64,000 nt of DNA from Aselliscus stoliczkanus. Lineage: Eukaryota > Chordata > Mammalia > Chiroptera > Hipposideridae. Positions 42,001 through 48,150 of this stretch are shown piece by piece; positions within the stretch are counted from its first letter, which is position 1, and the number at the start of each line of letters is the position of its first letter. Location: positions 153,911,523 through 153,975,522 of the forward strand of contig CM066730.1 in NCBI GenBank assembly GCA_033961575.1, given 5' to 3'. Below the pieces are notes generated by a model, which saw only the letters and a list, made by a program, of their open reading frames with translations, had not been told where the DNA came from and searched no databases. Both the position numbers and the translations under genes were made by a program.

Positions 42001-42054
42001 AAGATACACCATATGTTCTGATGCATTCTTGTTGCTTGCATATTGCAAGAGAGT
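140..42054 (-). CDS. RLF: RLF gene, coding exons 2-7 (partial)
   Basis: Minus-strand gene with CDS join of 41900-42054, 40373-40454, 34538-34670, 28498-28700, 6858-6994 and 140-281. That is 852 nt giving 284 codons with no stop or frameshift. The protein matches what I remember of human RLF from about residue 80 to 363, and is clearly closer to RLF than to its paralogue ZNF292. This part is the helical N-terminal region shared by RLF and ZNF292. The C2H2 zinc fingers lie in the last large exon, outside the window. RLF is a nuclear DNA-binding protein; in mouse it is an epigenetic modifier affecting methylation at regulatory elements, and RLF-MYCL fusions occur in human small-cell lung cancer (established knowledge). 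The first exon and promoter are not in the window. Exon numbering assumes one upstream coding exon, as in human. Confidence 0.95.
522..669 (-). mobile_element. M-form tRNA SINE
   Basis: Full-length copy in minus orientation: a T-run (the A-tail) then AGCTGAGCCATCCTG, ending GAGCCATTCAGTCGGCCCC. Flanked by the 13-bp duplication TTAATAGACTGTA at 509-521 and 670-682. Confidence 0.9.
1186..1348 (+). mobile_element. M-form tRNA SINE
   Basis: Begins AGGGCAGGCCGAGTGGCTCA and ends in an A-rich AAAACAAAAAAC-type tail. Target duplication AAACATGGCTCTC at 1173-1185 and 1349-1361. Confidence 0.9.
1531..1971 (+). mobile_element. L-form tRNA SINE, old subfamily
   Basis: Full-length ~440 nt: head GGCCGGCCAAGTGGCGCATT, a body with CTACAGCTAAGATGGTGAAC, tail CCCAATAAAATCTTTT. 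It keeps both segments deleted in the young subfamily. Target duplication AAGAAATCAATATAC / AAGAAATCAATACAC at 1516-1530 and 1972-1986. Confidence 0.9.
2097..2176. mobile_element. 80-bp palindromic mariner-like element, copy 1
   Basis: Near-perfect inverted repeat: TGGGTTGTCGGAAAAG at the left and CTTTTCTGAAAACCCA at the right, with ~20 nt between the arms. Two related copies lie at 27161 and 41146. Size and form resemble MADE1, the non-autonomous derivative of a mariner, but the terminal sequence differs. Confidence 0.75.
4198..4313 (+). mobile_element. S-form tRNA SINE
   Basis: Head GGCTGGCCGAGTGGCATGG, a hairpin GCTGGCTTGGGAAGCCAGC, and a tail of AAATA repeats. Perfect 17-bp duplication AAAAATAGGTGACTGTT at 4181-4197 and 4314-4330. 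Confidence 0.9.
4577..4618 (+). repeat. (GGAA)n microsatellite
   Basis: About ten perfect GGAA units following an A-run. Confidence 0.98.
5113..5435 (-). mobile_element. L-form SINE, 5'-truncated, young
   Basis: Starts with a T-run then AAAGATTTTATTGGGGAATT and stops inside the body, so the tRNA head is absent. It still has a 16-bp duplication TGAAGCTAAACTTTCT at 5097-5112 and 5436-5451, so the truncation happened at insertion, as is usual for L1-driven reverse transcription. It carries the young subfamily's 7-nt deletion (CACTGTTGGCATCG). Confidence 0.88.
5690..5875 (+). mobile_element. MIR
   Basis: Degenerate MIR core: AGCACTGGATTAGGAGTCC, then CTCAGCTCTAACACTTTAGC, then a CTGCCTCATCTGTGCAGTA segment. 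Old and diverged. Confidence 0.75.
6858..6994 (-). CDS. RLF: RLF exon 6
   Basis: 137 nt. 45 codons start IAKVDCKEVLDIICNLESEG and end TYLTQQLQTASVYCS, then TG of a split Trp codon. The acceptor is TTTTTGATAG and the donor is GTAAGTATATTT. The motif VDCK..L..ICNLESEG is shared with ZNF292, but the rest follows RLF. The exon is isolated between a 6.6-kb and a 21.5-kb intron and is too short to stand out as an open frame. Confidence 0.95.
7639..7797 (+). mobile_element. M-form tRNA SINE
   Basis: Nearly consensus copy: GCCGGCCGAGTGGCTCAGTT to GGCAGGATGGCTCAGCT followed by a ~33-nt A-tail. Duplication AAAGACCACTTCTGGG on both sides (left copy ends at 7638, right copy 7801-7816). The long pure A-tail suggests a recent insertion. 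Confidence 0.9.
8225..8425 (+). mobile_element. L2 3' end
   Basis: Diverged L2 3' consensus: TGTTAGAATATATTGTAAAA, then CCATGAGGTCAGGGGCTATA, and ATAGAAGACAGTAAATAGAT near the end. Confidence 0.7.
8522..8705 (+). mobile_element. MIR
   Basis: Clear MIR: TGTAGTGGTTAAAAGCAATT, CTAGCTGTGTGACCTTGGAT and CCTCATCTGTAAAATGGG. Confidence 0.9.
8706..8945 (+). mobile_element. L1 3' UTR fragment
   Basis: Typical L1 tail: TTGTACACCTGAAACAAATA and CAATTATACCTCAATAAAAA. Old and 5'-truncated. Confidence 0.75.
9042..9164 (+). mobile_element. Unidentified retroposed fragment
   Basis: A ~108-nt body (CCTTTCGGAGTTCGTAAGTG to CATTACCCGTCTGACGT) followed by an A-rich tail of AAAAAAATAAATAAAT. Bounded by the perfect 11-bp duplication AAGTGCTGTTA at 9031-9041 and 9165-9175. 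Tail and duplication show L1-type retroposition. The body is CpG-containing and matches no SINE form in this window. It may be the 3' end of a host mRNA or small RNA; I could not identify the source. Confidence 0.7.
9529..9639 (+). mobile_element. V-form (VES-like) SINE, short
   Basis: Head GGCGGCCAGGTGGTTTAGTT, B-box region CCAGTTTGATCCCTGCATGG, end TGTGCCCTCCTT then A-tail. Duplication AAATTGCATTGACTG at 9514-9528 and 9640-9654. It lacks most of the V-form body. Confidence 0.85.
10671..10790 (-). mobile_element. S-form tRNA SINE
   Basis: T-run, then GAGGGCAGTGTCACTGGCCC, ending CACTCGGCCGGCCC. Flanked by TGGGTCAAC on both sides. Confidence 0.9.
10976..11090 (+). mobile_element. S-form tRNA SINE
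   Basis: GGGCCGGCCGAGTGGCGCGG head, near-perfect anticodon-arm hairpin, ~21-nt A-tail. Duplication GTACATGGTTT at 10965-10975 and 11091-11101. Confidence 0.92.
12142..12324 (+). mobile_element. V-form (VES-like) SINE
   Basis: Full-length VES-like copy: GGGGCAGCCGGTTGGCTCAG, TTGCCGGTTCAATTCCCACA, and tail GAAAAACACACTGTTCTCC. Duplication AGGTTACAAGATA at 12129-12141 and 12325-12337. Confidence 0.9.
12587..12765 (-). mobile_element. V-form (VES-like) SINE
   Basis: T-run, then ATTTTATTGGGGAACAGTGT, ending CCTGAGCCAACCGGCCACC. Imperfect duplication AAAGTGTGAT / AAAGTGTAAT. Confidence 0.88.
13620..13795 (-). mobile_element. MIR
   Basis: Reverse-orientation MIR: ATTATCCCCACTTACAGGTT, TTAAGTAATTTGTCACAGGT and CCCCAGTCTGGCTTGACTCT. 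Confidence 0.8.
14477..14909 (+). mobile_element. L-form SINE, old subfamily
   Basis: Head AGCTGGCCGAGTGGTTCGCT. It keeps AAGATAGTGAACAACAGC and CAACATGGGCCAATGAAGC, so both ancestral segments are present. Tail CCCAATAAAATCTTAAAAAA. Flanked by GCATTTGAG / GAATTTGAG. Confidence 0.88.
14946..15053 (+). mobile_element. S-form tRNA SINE
   Basis: GGGCCGGCCGCGTGGCACAG head with A-tail. Duplication AATCATTTGACCA to the left (ending 14945) and right (ending 15070). Confidence 0.9.
15310..15425 (+). mobile_element. S-form tRNA SINE
   Basis: GGCTGGCCGAGTGGCGTGG head, CTGCCCTCTT then an AAAAATAAAA tail. Duplication around ATTTATTCCTG on both sides. Confidence 0.88.
15631..16075 (+). mobile_element. 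L-form SINE, young subfamily
   Basis: Complete copy: GGGCCGGCCGAGTGGCGCAT to CAATAAAATCTTTAAAAAAA. It has both diagnostic deletions (CTACAGCTAACAACAGC and ATACCAACAGTGAAGC). Perfect duplication GAAAATCGACTTTAA at 15616-15630 and 16076-16090. Confidence 0.95.
17576..18218 (-). mobile_element. P-form SINE, four tRNA-like heads
   Basis: 643-bp element in minus orientation with a single duplication TGTTGATCTTTTC at 17563-17575 and 18219-18231, so it inserted as one unit. Read 5' to 3' on the minus strand it has four tRNA-like heads, each with an A-box-like TGGCTCA and a TTCGA/TTCAA B-box-like motif, separated by linkers of the CTGAGCTGCCGC type. It then has the shared tail ending in GGAACT...CCCAATAAAAATCTT. 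The second head is shortened. Confidence 0.88.
19165..19802. mobile_element. Tigger-family DNA transposon, non-autonomous
   Basis: Starts CAGTTGATCTTCATTATCTA and ends AATAATAAGAATTGACTG, giving imperfect terminal inverted repeats. TA dinucleotides flank it at 19163-19164 and 19803-19804. Internal text such as AAGCTTCACTCAGGCATGAG and TCAATGTTAATGAATCAACA resembles the start of a Tigger transposase, but no open frame remains. Confidence 0.85.
21330..21779 (-). mobile_element. L-form SINE, old subfamily
   Basis: AAAGATTTTATTGGGTAATT to CACTCAGCTGGCCT. It keeps GTTCACCATCTTAGCTG and TGGCCCATGTTGG (both ancestral segments). Perfect duplication GGTAAACTAGTATTCT at 21314-21329 and 21780-21795. 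Confidence 0.93.
23512..23619 (-). mobile_element. S-form tRNA SINE
   Basis: T-run, GAAGGGCAGCGTCACTGGCC, ending CACTCGGCCGGCCCT. Flanked by CCAAAGCAA on both sides. Confidence 0.9.
23885..24085 (+). mobile_element. MIR
   Basis: Diverged MIR: GTGGAAAGAGGGCTGGCCAG, CAGTCTGGGCTTGGACTCTG and ACATCACAGGTAAAACATGG. Confidence 0.7.
24105..24305 (+). mobile_element. hAT-Charlie element (MER58-like)
   Basis: GGCAAACATTTTTTATAAAG at the left and CCATAGTTTGCCAATCCCTC at the right form the inverted termini. The interior holds TGTGTTCCAGTAAAACTTTA, typical of this family. The MER58 name is from memory. Confidence 0.8.
24370..24880 (+). mobile_element. L2-like fragment
   Basis: Diverged text of L2 3' type: AAGGTCCAATTCAAGAATCA followed by CATAAAGCCTTATATGCCC, and a TTAGAAACAAAACAGG end. 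Confidence 0.5.
25945..26165 (+). mobile_element. MIR
   Basis: AGGTTTGAATCTCAGCATAA, TTACTTAATCTCAGATTTAG, TTGTGAGGATTAAAGGTGAC. Inserted inside the ancient repeat. Confidence 0.8.
27161..27240. mobile_element. 80-bp palindromic mariner-like element, copy 2
   Basis: Exactly 80 bp with perfect termini TTGGGTTGTCGGAAAAGTCA / TGACTTTTCTGACAACCCAA apart from one base. This is the best-preserved copy in the window. The flanking dinucleotide is not a clear TA. Confidence 0.85.
27853..27965 (+). mobile_element. S-form tRNA SINE
   Basis: GGGCCGGCCGAGTGGCATGG head, A-tail, duplication AGAATGCA at 27845-27852 and 27966-27973. Confidence 0.9.
28498..28700 (-). CDS. RLF: RLF exon 5
   Basis: 203 nt. 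TC completes the Val codon from exon 4, then 67 codons include NKLIAQEGPFFLQMRIKHLL, CIPQATALSKLCAESKE and YITCLCSILPNEDAIKE. The acceptor is TTTTTTCTAG and the donor is GTGAGTAAAGC, leaving phase 0. Apparent differences from the human protein, by memory, are PFF for PSF and SIL for SML. The open frame continues into the introns on both sides, so splice sites and homology, not the ORF limits, define the exon. Confidence 0.96.
29095..29270 (-). mobile_element. MIR
   Basis: Reverse MIR: GTATTATCGTCCCAGTTTAA, TAGGTAACTTGCCAAGGATT and AAAGCCAGTGGTGCTCTTTC. Confidence 0.8.
29688..29880 (+). mobile_element. MER5A-type hAT element
   Basis: AGTGTTTCCCAAACTTGAAA, AAATCACCTGGGGAATCTTA and TTTTCTAACAAGCCACTTAG match the MER5A pattern (from memory). 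Confidence 0.8.
29965..30470. mobile_element. L1-like diverged stretch
   Basis: Text such as GGTTATTCTATCATCATTAT and AATAATGCTACCATTTACAG resembles old repeats of L1 3' type. Orientation and family are not certain. Confidence 0.4.
31085..31350 (+). mobile_element. MIR
   Basis: CTAGCCATGAGAACTTTGGA, CTCAAGTTTCTCCATCTGTA and GGCACAGAGTTGATGCTCAA. Confidence 0.8.
32340..32850. other. Unassigned GC-rich block
   Basis: A ~500-bp stretch clearly richer in G and C than its AT-rich intronic surroundings, with overlapping open frames up to 135 codons on both strands and an AATAAA at about 32832. None of these frames looks like a known protein. It may be an old LTR or a retrocopy; I do not recognise it. 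Confidence 0.4.
34538..34670 (-). CDS. RLF: RLF exon 4
   Basis: 133 nt in phase 0 at its 5' end, encoding 44 residues that start ESHDALLEFGNNNLQILVHV and include KEGVWKNPVLLKILSQQP, plus one G of a split Val codon. The acceptor is TTTTGTTTTAG and the donor is GTAAGCC. The segment GVWKNPVL is shared with the ZNF292 paralogue, while ESHDALLEFGNNN is RLF-like. Found by exon matching and not as a long open frame. Confidence 0.95.
35551..35586. repeat. (AC)18 microsatellite
   Basis: Perfect AC dinucleotide run. Confidence 0.98.
36145..36591 (+). mobile_element. L-form SINE, young subfamily
   Basis: GGGCCGGCCGAGTGGCGCAT to AATAAAATCTTTAAAAAA with both diagnostic deletions. It is nearly identical to the copies at 15631, 37875, 43608 and 57350. 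Flanked by ATCCTAGTCCA. Confidence 0.94.
36880..37690 (+). mobile_element. LTR-like ancient repeat
   Basis: GGTTGCCAGGAGAATGAACC, AATGAAGCCTCCATAAAAAC, ATTTCATAATAAACTGGTGA and GCAGTCTTGTAGGACTGAAT belong to a repeat I have seen often in mammals. It has the layout of an old LTR with an AATAAA and no coding part. I cannot name the family securely. Confidence 0.55.
37875..38328 (+). mobile_element. L-form SINE, young subfamily
   Basis: Complete, both deletions present, tail AATCTTTAAAAAACAAACAA. Perfect duplication AAACTATTCTCTTACT at 37859-37874 and 38329-38344. Confidence 0.95.
38491..38994 (+). mobile_element. P-form SINE, three tRNA-like heads
   Basis: Three heads in a row: GGTCGGCCGAGTGGCTCAGT with TTCAATTTCC; GGATGGCTCAGCTGGTGAGA with TTCGATGG; GGATGGCTCAGTGGATAGAG with TTCGACTCC. 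The shared linker and tail follow (CAACAACTTGGCTGGTCC, CCAACACTGTTCCCCTCCC). The usual A-tail is replaced by a CA repeat. Confidence 0.88.
38995..39039. repeat. (AC)n microsatellite in SINE tail
   Basis: About 22 perfect AC units placed exactly where the tail of the P-form SINE should be, followed by ATATCTT, which resembles the left flank ATATATCTTA. Confidence 0.95.
39550..39735 (+). mobile_element. MIR
   Basis: GGGCAAGCTAAGTAACCTCT, then GCAGTGTTTGGCACATAATT and TAGTGATAAGCAAATGATAG. Confidence 0.7.
40373..40454 (-). CDS. RLF: RLF exon 3
   Basis: 82 nt. The first G completes the Leu codon split from exon 2, then 27 codons read SCFELLLSVSESELPREVW and end FLQSLQ. The acceptor is TATATTTTAG and the donor is GTGAGTTGATTT, leaving phase 0. 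The exon is too short to appear as an open reading frame of useful length and was found by matching to RLF. Its length is not a multiple of three, so skipping it would shift the frame. Confidence 0.94.
40455..41899 (-). other. RLF intron 2 (1.4 kb)
   Basis: The shortest complete intron. It carries one mariner-like palindromic element at 41146-41229 and otherwise no repeat I recognise. Confidence 0.8.
41146..41229. mobile_element. 80-bp palindromic mariner-like element, copy 3
   Basis: TTGGGTTTTGTTGGAAAAGT at the left and ATGACTTTTCTGACAACCTC at the right. Flanked by TA at 41144-41145 and 41230-41231, the duplication expected of a Tc1/mariner element. Lies in RLF intron 2. Confidence 0.82.
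41900..42054 (-). CDS. RLF: RLF exon 2
   Basis: 155 nt, read in frame from ACT CTC TTG. It encodes TLLQYASNKNASEH at its start and ECEDVLLVLGRLV at its end, then leaves CT of a split Leu codon. The acceptor is a T-rich run ending in TTTTTTAG and the donor is GTAAGTTTAAG. The peptide matches human RLF as I recall it, with a Met where I remember Ile after ASEH. The upstream exon is beyond the window, so intron 1 is at least 21.9 kb. The exon lies about 520 bp from the inverted SINE pair at 42578-44061. Confidence 0.95.
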
Positions 42055-42577
42055 CTAAAAAATGAAATTAAAGTTTTAATTATTTAAAACATAAAAACAA
42101 TGAAACAAACATTGTCTTTGTTCCCCATTTTTTCTAACAGACGCAGACCTTTTATTTGCCTTGATAGGCTCTTATTTGTTTAGAGGGTTCTATTTTCATC
42201 ACTTAATGAACTGTTGAGTTAAAGAAAAAGCAAACTGCTTTTCTGACATGAGAATAAATTTATGAGTAGAGCCATGAACTGCCTATAGTGGTTCTCCCTA
42301 GAACCACTACAGGTCTGGAGTTCCCAACTCTGAAATTCAATAACGAGTTTGGTTAATACAACATTCAACTGAGCTCCAACCATGTGCCAGGCACGGGTAC
42401 ACAAGAACAAGACTGATCCCTACCTTCTACAAGACTTATTCCTGAATATGACCCTCAGCTCTACAACTCCATAAAATCCATTTTTTCTACACACATAGAA
42501 TTGATTATGCTTAATTTATACTAATCAATTTATAAAAGGTTGACATTATATTTTTATTTTTAATGAAGTTTATTTTC

Positions 42578-43020
42578 TTTTTTTTTTTTTAGATTTTATT
42601 GGGGAATTGGTGGAGGGGAACAGCGTTGGGGAATCGGGGAAGGGGAACAGACAAGTTGCTGTCTTTTTGTTCTTCAGTTTAGTTGCGGAGGATGTTGCTT
42701 CACTGTTGGTATCGTCATTGCGCTCTTCCCGGATGAGGCAGATGGGTCGCTGGCCTCTGGATGTCGCTCACCGCGGCTATTGGCAGCTCATGCTTGGCTG
42801 CCAGCCGCTCACGCTGGCTGCGGGCCACTCATGTAGCCTATGGCAGCCCACTGCAGCAGGGGCTGCAGCCCACACCATCACCGGGGCTCGCACAGCCCAG
42901 CTCCAGGTGGAGCTGTTGTTAGCTGTAGAGGGCAGTGTCACTGGCCCTCATGTGGGATCCGAACCGGGGCCGCTGGCATCCCAAAACCAGCGCTTAACCA
43001 ATGCGCCACTCGGCCGGCCC
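42578..43020 (-). mobile_element. L-form SINE, young subfamily
   Basis: AGATTTTATTGGGGAATTGG to CACTCGGCCGGCCC. Both deletions present. Duplication ATGAAGTTTATTTTC at 42563-42577 and 43021-43035. Forms an inverted pair with 43608-44061. Confidence 0.95.
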
Positions 43021-43607
43021 ATGAAGTTTATTTTCAAAAATTAACATATAAGCCAAATGTTTACTTGTTTACAGTGGGGGGGGGCAGTCACCACTTAGGG
43101 TACTCCTTTTATGTAAGAGGTTATCTGGTGAGTACAAAATCTAAAACAAAAATGGAGCCACAATAGGGCCTGATAAATTATGTGTCCAACACTAAAAATT
43201 TGTTCAAATGATGGTGAACAGCTGGCTTATCTTCTCTTGGACAGTGCTGGAAAATCACTGCCAAGTTCTAGTTTGGGGACTCTCTAGGTTCCATGGAGTT
43301 GTTCTCTCTTCTATTAATATATTTCTTCTAACAACTGATTGGGTTTTGCTTATGCTTAACTGATATATCTAGTTAGGTTAAGACAGGCAGGATACAAGCT
43401 TCTCCCCGCTAGAATACACATCCTGGCCGGGCTAGACTTCCTAATGTTCTTAGTTTGGTGCTACTTCTATTGGCAAATCTTATTTTCAGAGGACAGCTTT
43501 ATCTTTAGTTAATCACATTATGATGTGAATTAATTACCTCCAGAATAATCTCTTCAAAGATTCCTAACTTCCTGTCTTCACTTTTTCTGCTTAAAGAACT
43601 ACATATA

Positions 43608-44061
43608 GGGCCGGCCGAGTGGCGCATTGGTTAAGCGCTGGTTTTGGGATGCCAGCGGCCCCGGTTCGGATCCCACATGAGGGCCAGTGACACTGCCCTC
43701 TACAGCTAACAACAGCTCCACCTGGAGCTGGGCTGTGCGAGCCCCGGTGATGGTGTGGGCTGCAGCTCCTGCTGCAGTGGGCTGCCATAGACTACAGTGA
43801 GTGGCCGGCAGCCAGTGTGAGCGGCTGGCAGCCAAGCGTGAGCTGCCAATAGCCGCGGTGAGTGGCATCCAGAGGCCAGCGACCGATCTGCCTCATCCGG
43901 GAAGAGCGCAATGATGATACCAACAGTGAAGCAACATCCTCCACAACTAAACTGAAGAACAAAAAGACAGCAACTTGTCTGTTCCCCTTCCCCGATTCCC
44001 CAACGCTGTTCCCCTCCGCCAATTCCCCAATAAAAAAAAAAACCTTTAAAAAAAAAAAAAA
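43608..44061 (+). mobile_element. L-form SINE, young subfamily
   Basis: GGGCCGGCCGAGTGGCGCAT to CCCAATAAAA then A-rich tail. Perfect duplication AAAGAACTACATATA at 43593-43607 and 44062-44076. Confidence 0.95.
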
Positions 44062-44184
44062 AAAGAACTACATATAGCTGCAGTGGCACTGGATTCCACT
44101 AAATTTTCTGTAGCTTCAGTTTCCACACTAGAGGTCCCTATATCAGTTCTGATAATAAAGAGCTGCACTGGTCTTGATTACTTA

Positions 44185-44210
44185 ATATATATATATATAT
44201 ATATATATAT
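44185..44210. repeat. (AT)n microsatellite
   Basis: Thirteen AT units. Confidence 0.97.
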
Positions 44211-44643
44211 TAAATCATTATACAATAATATCTCTCTTAACACATTGGATTATCTGGTCTTTGTATACCTGAATGATCAAGCCAGTTAAGCTATTTTTAG
44301 TATACTCATTAAATTAAAATTAAGTATCTTGCTGCTTTACCAGTCATTTTAAAGAAGTGGGCTCCTTCTGTACTTTCAGAAGAGCATTATGCCCCCATTT
44401 AATCAAATCTCAAATTTTAATAAAGAAAAAAAACCTGAATAATAACAGGATCACAAAACTAACCCTGTAATAATCCTCTTCCCAGCTAAATGAGAAGGAA
44501 CACAGAATATGTGTTTTCTGCCACGTAAATAAGATTTCACAAAATCTCTCTGAAGAAATTTATTAAAATGTATGTTATAAAATTCTGTTTTAGATCAGCA
44601 AATTATTTAATGCCTGCATTGGTTAATCTAAAAACCACCAGAG

Positions 44644-44769
44644 GGCCAGCCGAGTGGCGCAGTGGTTAAGCGCTGGCTTGGGAAGCCAGTGGCCCCGGTT
44701 CGGGTCCCACATATGAGGACCAGTGACACTGCCCTCAAAAAAATTTTTTTTAAAAAATAAAATAAAATA
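44644..44769 (+). mobile_element. S-form tRNA SINE
   Basis: GGGCCAGCCGAGTGGCGCAG head, tail of TTTTTTTTAAAAAATAAAAT type. Duplication AAAAACCACCAGAG on both sides (44630-44643 and 44770-44783, within a base). Confidence 0.9.
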
Positions 44770-46564
44770 AAAACCACCAGAGAACTTTACAAATTTATAT
44801 TCAGTATCAGATATAATGCTCCTTCAGGTCAGATATTACATCTTATCAATCTTTATAGGCCTAATACTCATCCATCCTCCATCCTTACCGGACATTCTCA
44901 AGTGTCACTAAATGTCTGCTGAATACATTCACCATTTTATTCATTTGACAAGTATTTATTGATAGCCTACTCTACATACAGTGCTGAGTGCTGGGGAAAA
45001 AGACATGGGGGCTTATCCTCGTGGAACTTTCAGAATGAGTCAATAATACCTAATATAGTTGAAACCACACATGCAAATTAACCAACTGCTAGCTGAAGTA
45101 TGCAAAGAGAAGGGCAGAATGCATACAGATGAGGTGGGTCTTTCCACAGTCCACCTTTGCATTTAAAATGCTCCCGCCACCAATCTAATTACCATCTGAC
45201 ACAGACACTCCATTAATACTTCCAAAAGTTACACAACCTCAATTCTATACCCGATGGGTATTTATGTTTACAGTTTGCCCTATACTAGTTTATATATTTT
45301 TAAATATTCCTGAAATCTTTTTCTCATGTGTTAGTCCAATTAAATAGTGAGGTCTCCCTAACATACCCCCTATGGGTATACTCTGGACATCTGAATAATC
45401 GCTGGAAAAATCTTCACTATCATTTTTTCAAACCATAAGACAAAGATGAATGAATTACAGTCATCCAAATAACATTTTAATACTTAATAAAGTGAAAACA
45501 AAATTCCATCAGAAGCAGTAAAGAAAAATAGCAGTATCTTATTTCTCTTTAAAAATTTAAATTTTAGCACCAACAAAACTGAAAGAGAAGGAGGGAATAA
45601 AATGATAAATATGACTCCTTTAAGTTCACTGGCATTCTACAGAGAGCAAATCAATGGCCTCTTCTCTTTGTTTCAGTAAACTCATTTATTCCACAAAAGC
45701 CATTATGTGGCAATACTGCGCTGGGTACTGGGAATGGTGATGCTATTCCTACACTTAAAAGGCTAGGTGTTCTGACAGGTCAGATAAATAACATATAAAA
45801 AATTAACCCAATTAGGCACCACCTTTAATAGTTTTAAACATTCTTACTGAGTGCTCTCATTCATATCCCAGGCAGATTCTCTCTCAAGTTAAATCCTTGC
45901 TGTATACTGCCCCCTTAGATATTTCCAGGGGATATTCTATTCCAATCTCAAACTCCAAACATCTTCCCCAGCAAATATGTTCTACCTCCTATGTTTCATC
46001 TGCCTCTTCTTAGGAACCAGAACTTAATAACTATCATTGAAACCACCACACCAAAGTTTGTAGATTCAATCTCAGAAACACCTTTGTCGCCTGCCTCTAA
46101 GCTGTATTTCTATAGCCAGTGACCTAGACCAGGTCACCTCGGCTGCTATAATAGTCTACTTCTCTAGGCTAAATAACCTCCATTTCTGCATATGTGTTAT
46201 CACAACATATTTGCACATAAAAAATGCACAGGAAAAAAAAGGACCAGAAGAAATTCAACTAAAATGCTAATATGGCTATTAGAACTGAGGTAGTAGTAGG
46301 ATTATGAACAATTTTTTGTCTGTATTTTTCTGAACTTCCCAGATTTTCTTTAATAAGCAATATTACATTTACAACGAAGGAAGAAATATCTCCCCTCATC
46401 CCAATTCTATCTGCATTCCTCACTACATGGTTTCAAAGAGGTTGGCAGTATCCTGACTATTCTCTGAAACTTTTAAGGAGAGAGAATTTCTTTCAAGATT
46501 ATATTTTACTGGGGATGCATTCCAATTTAAAACTCAAATGGTTTAAGACTAAATTTCCCTATGG

Positions 46565-47240
46565 AATAATCATAGTTGATTTTTGAGCATGTAGTGTGGG
46601 TTAGGCATTTTCCTAAGAGCTTTACATGCTACGAACATTTAACATAACAACCCTATGATCTAGGTGATTTACCATCACTCATTTTAAAAAATGAGGAAAC
46701 GGGACAGCCGGGTGGGCTCAGCTGGCTAACAGCGCGAGCTCTGAGCAACAGGGTCGCTGGTTCAATTCCCACATGGGCCAATGAGCTGTGCCTGAGCTGA
46801 GCTGCCGCTGAACTGCCAAGAGGTGGCAGGATGGCTCAGATGGTGAGAGCACGTGCTCCTAACAACAAGGCTGCAGGTTTGACTCCCGCATGGGATGGTG
46901 GGCCGTGCGCCCCCTGCAACTAAGATTGAGCATGGCATCTTGAGCGGAGCGGCTGCGAGCTGCTGACAGGGGGGCCGGATGGCGACTGGACTTGGAGCTG
47001 AGCTAGCTGCGCTCCCCACAACTAAGATTGAAGGACAACAACTTGGCTGCTCCCCTTCCCCAATTCTCCAATACTGTTCCCAATTCCCCAATAAAATCTT
47101 TTTTTAAAAAATGAGGAAACAAAGGCATAGAGAGATTAAGTTATTTGCCCAAAGTCACCCAGTAAGTGTTGAATTCAGGATTTGAACTGAATTCAGGTCA
47201 TCTGGTGCCAGAGCCCACACTAAAATCACTGTGCTCATGT
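46565..47240 (-). mobile_element. MIR split by a P-form SINE
   Basis: Left half (46565-46700: AACAACCCTATGATCTAGGT, AAAAAATGAGGAAAC) and right half (47103-47240: TTATTTGCCCAAAGTCACCC, CCAGAGCCCACACTAAAATC) join into one reverse MIR. Confidence 0.85.
46701..47102 (+). mobile_element. P-form SINE, two tRNA-like heads
   Basis: Two heads: ACAGCCGGGTGGGCTCAGCT with TTCAATTCCC, and GGATGGCTCAGATGGTGAGA with TTTGACTCCC. The tail is CAACTTGGCTGCTCCCC and CCCAATAAAATCTTTTTTT. 18-bp duplication TTTAAAAAATGAGGAAAC at 46683-46700 and 47103-47120. Confidence 0.9.
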
Positions 47241-48150
47241 CTTTTCAGAACTCTACAACTATTTTAAATGTACTTTTAAATTCTGCTTTTACCTACTACT
47301 CATAAACTTTAATATTTTGCAGCAAGTAGTATCATGGTCATCATTTTTGGCTTTCTTCCTAAGAGTTTCCTAATTTCCATTTAAAGCGATTTCTTCTGGG
47401 GAAATTTTTCTAACGGTGCTGATCGACACCTCACACTTTAGCATGCTGGTGGTTCACGAAGAAATGACAAACGGTATCTGGTACTTATTGTTAAAACTGC
47501 ACCTCCTATGGCAATAGGGAATTATGTGACCTTTAAGAAAGGAGAATTTGCATTATTTCAAATTTTGCACATAAAGCAAGAAGACTTATTTGGATTTTAA
47601 TTTCTCAACACATGAAATTCCCAGAATTAAATAAATTAGAGTAAAATGTGACTGCACTATGATAGATTTCCAGCTGGGGATAGCACTTGAGCTGGGTTTC
47701 TGCAGTATGGGTCAAGTTTGAAAATGCAAAAATGAGGGAAACAGGAGGACTCCAAGTAGAAAGCATCTTGAACAAAGTCAGAAAAGACAACTAGAACAGA
47801 TGGGGATGAGACTCAAACATCAGTTGGTGAGGAGGCACGGAGGTTTCCCATGAAGAGTCGAAGCTGGGTGTGAGGTCAAACGGAATGAATGGGAAGAGAA
47901 CAGGTGGCTGCTTACACTGAGAAAGTGGTTAGAATAAATTAAAACCTTTAAGTCTTTTACATACATTGTTATTAGAACCCACTTTGCATTTTCTATATTA
48001 GCTACAGTTGGTTTTTTAAAATCCAGAAATATGACTGCTTATTTATCCATTTACCTATTCATCCATCCTGATTCTATCCTGATTAAATTTCACTGGATTC
48101 AGTCCATCATCCCAGCCTACAAGATTATTTTTAGATACTGATTCTGTCAT

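Noticed and set aside
42607..43044. Open frames of 76-145 codons starting MAEGNSVGESGKGNRQVAV or similar, seen many times
   Set aside because: They are the reverse strand of L-form SINEs; the same frame recurs at every copy, is cut by the SINE ends and has no coding homology.
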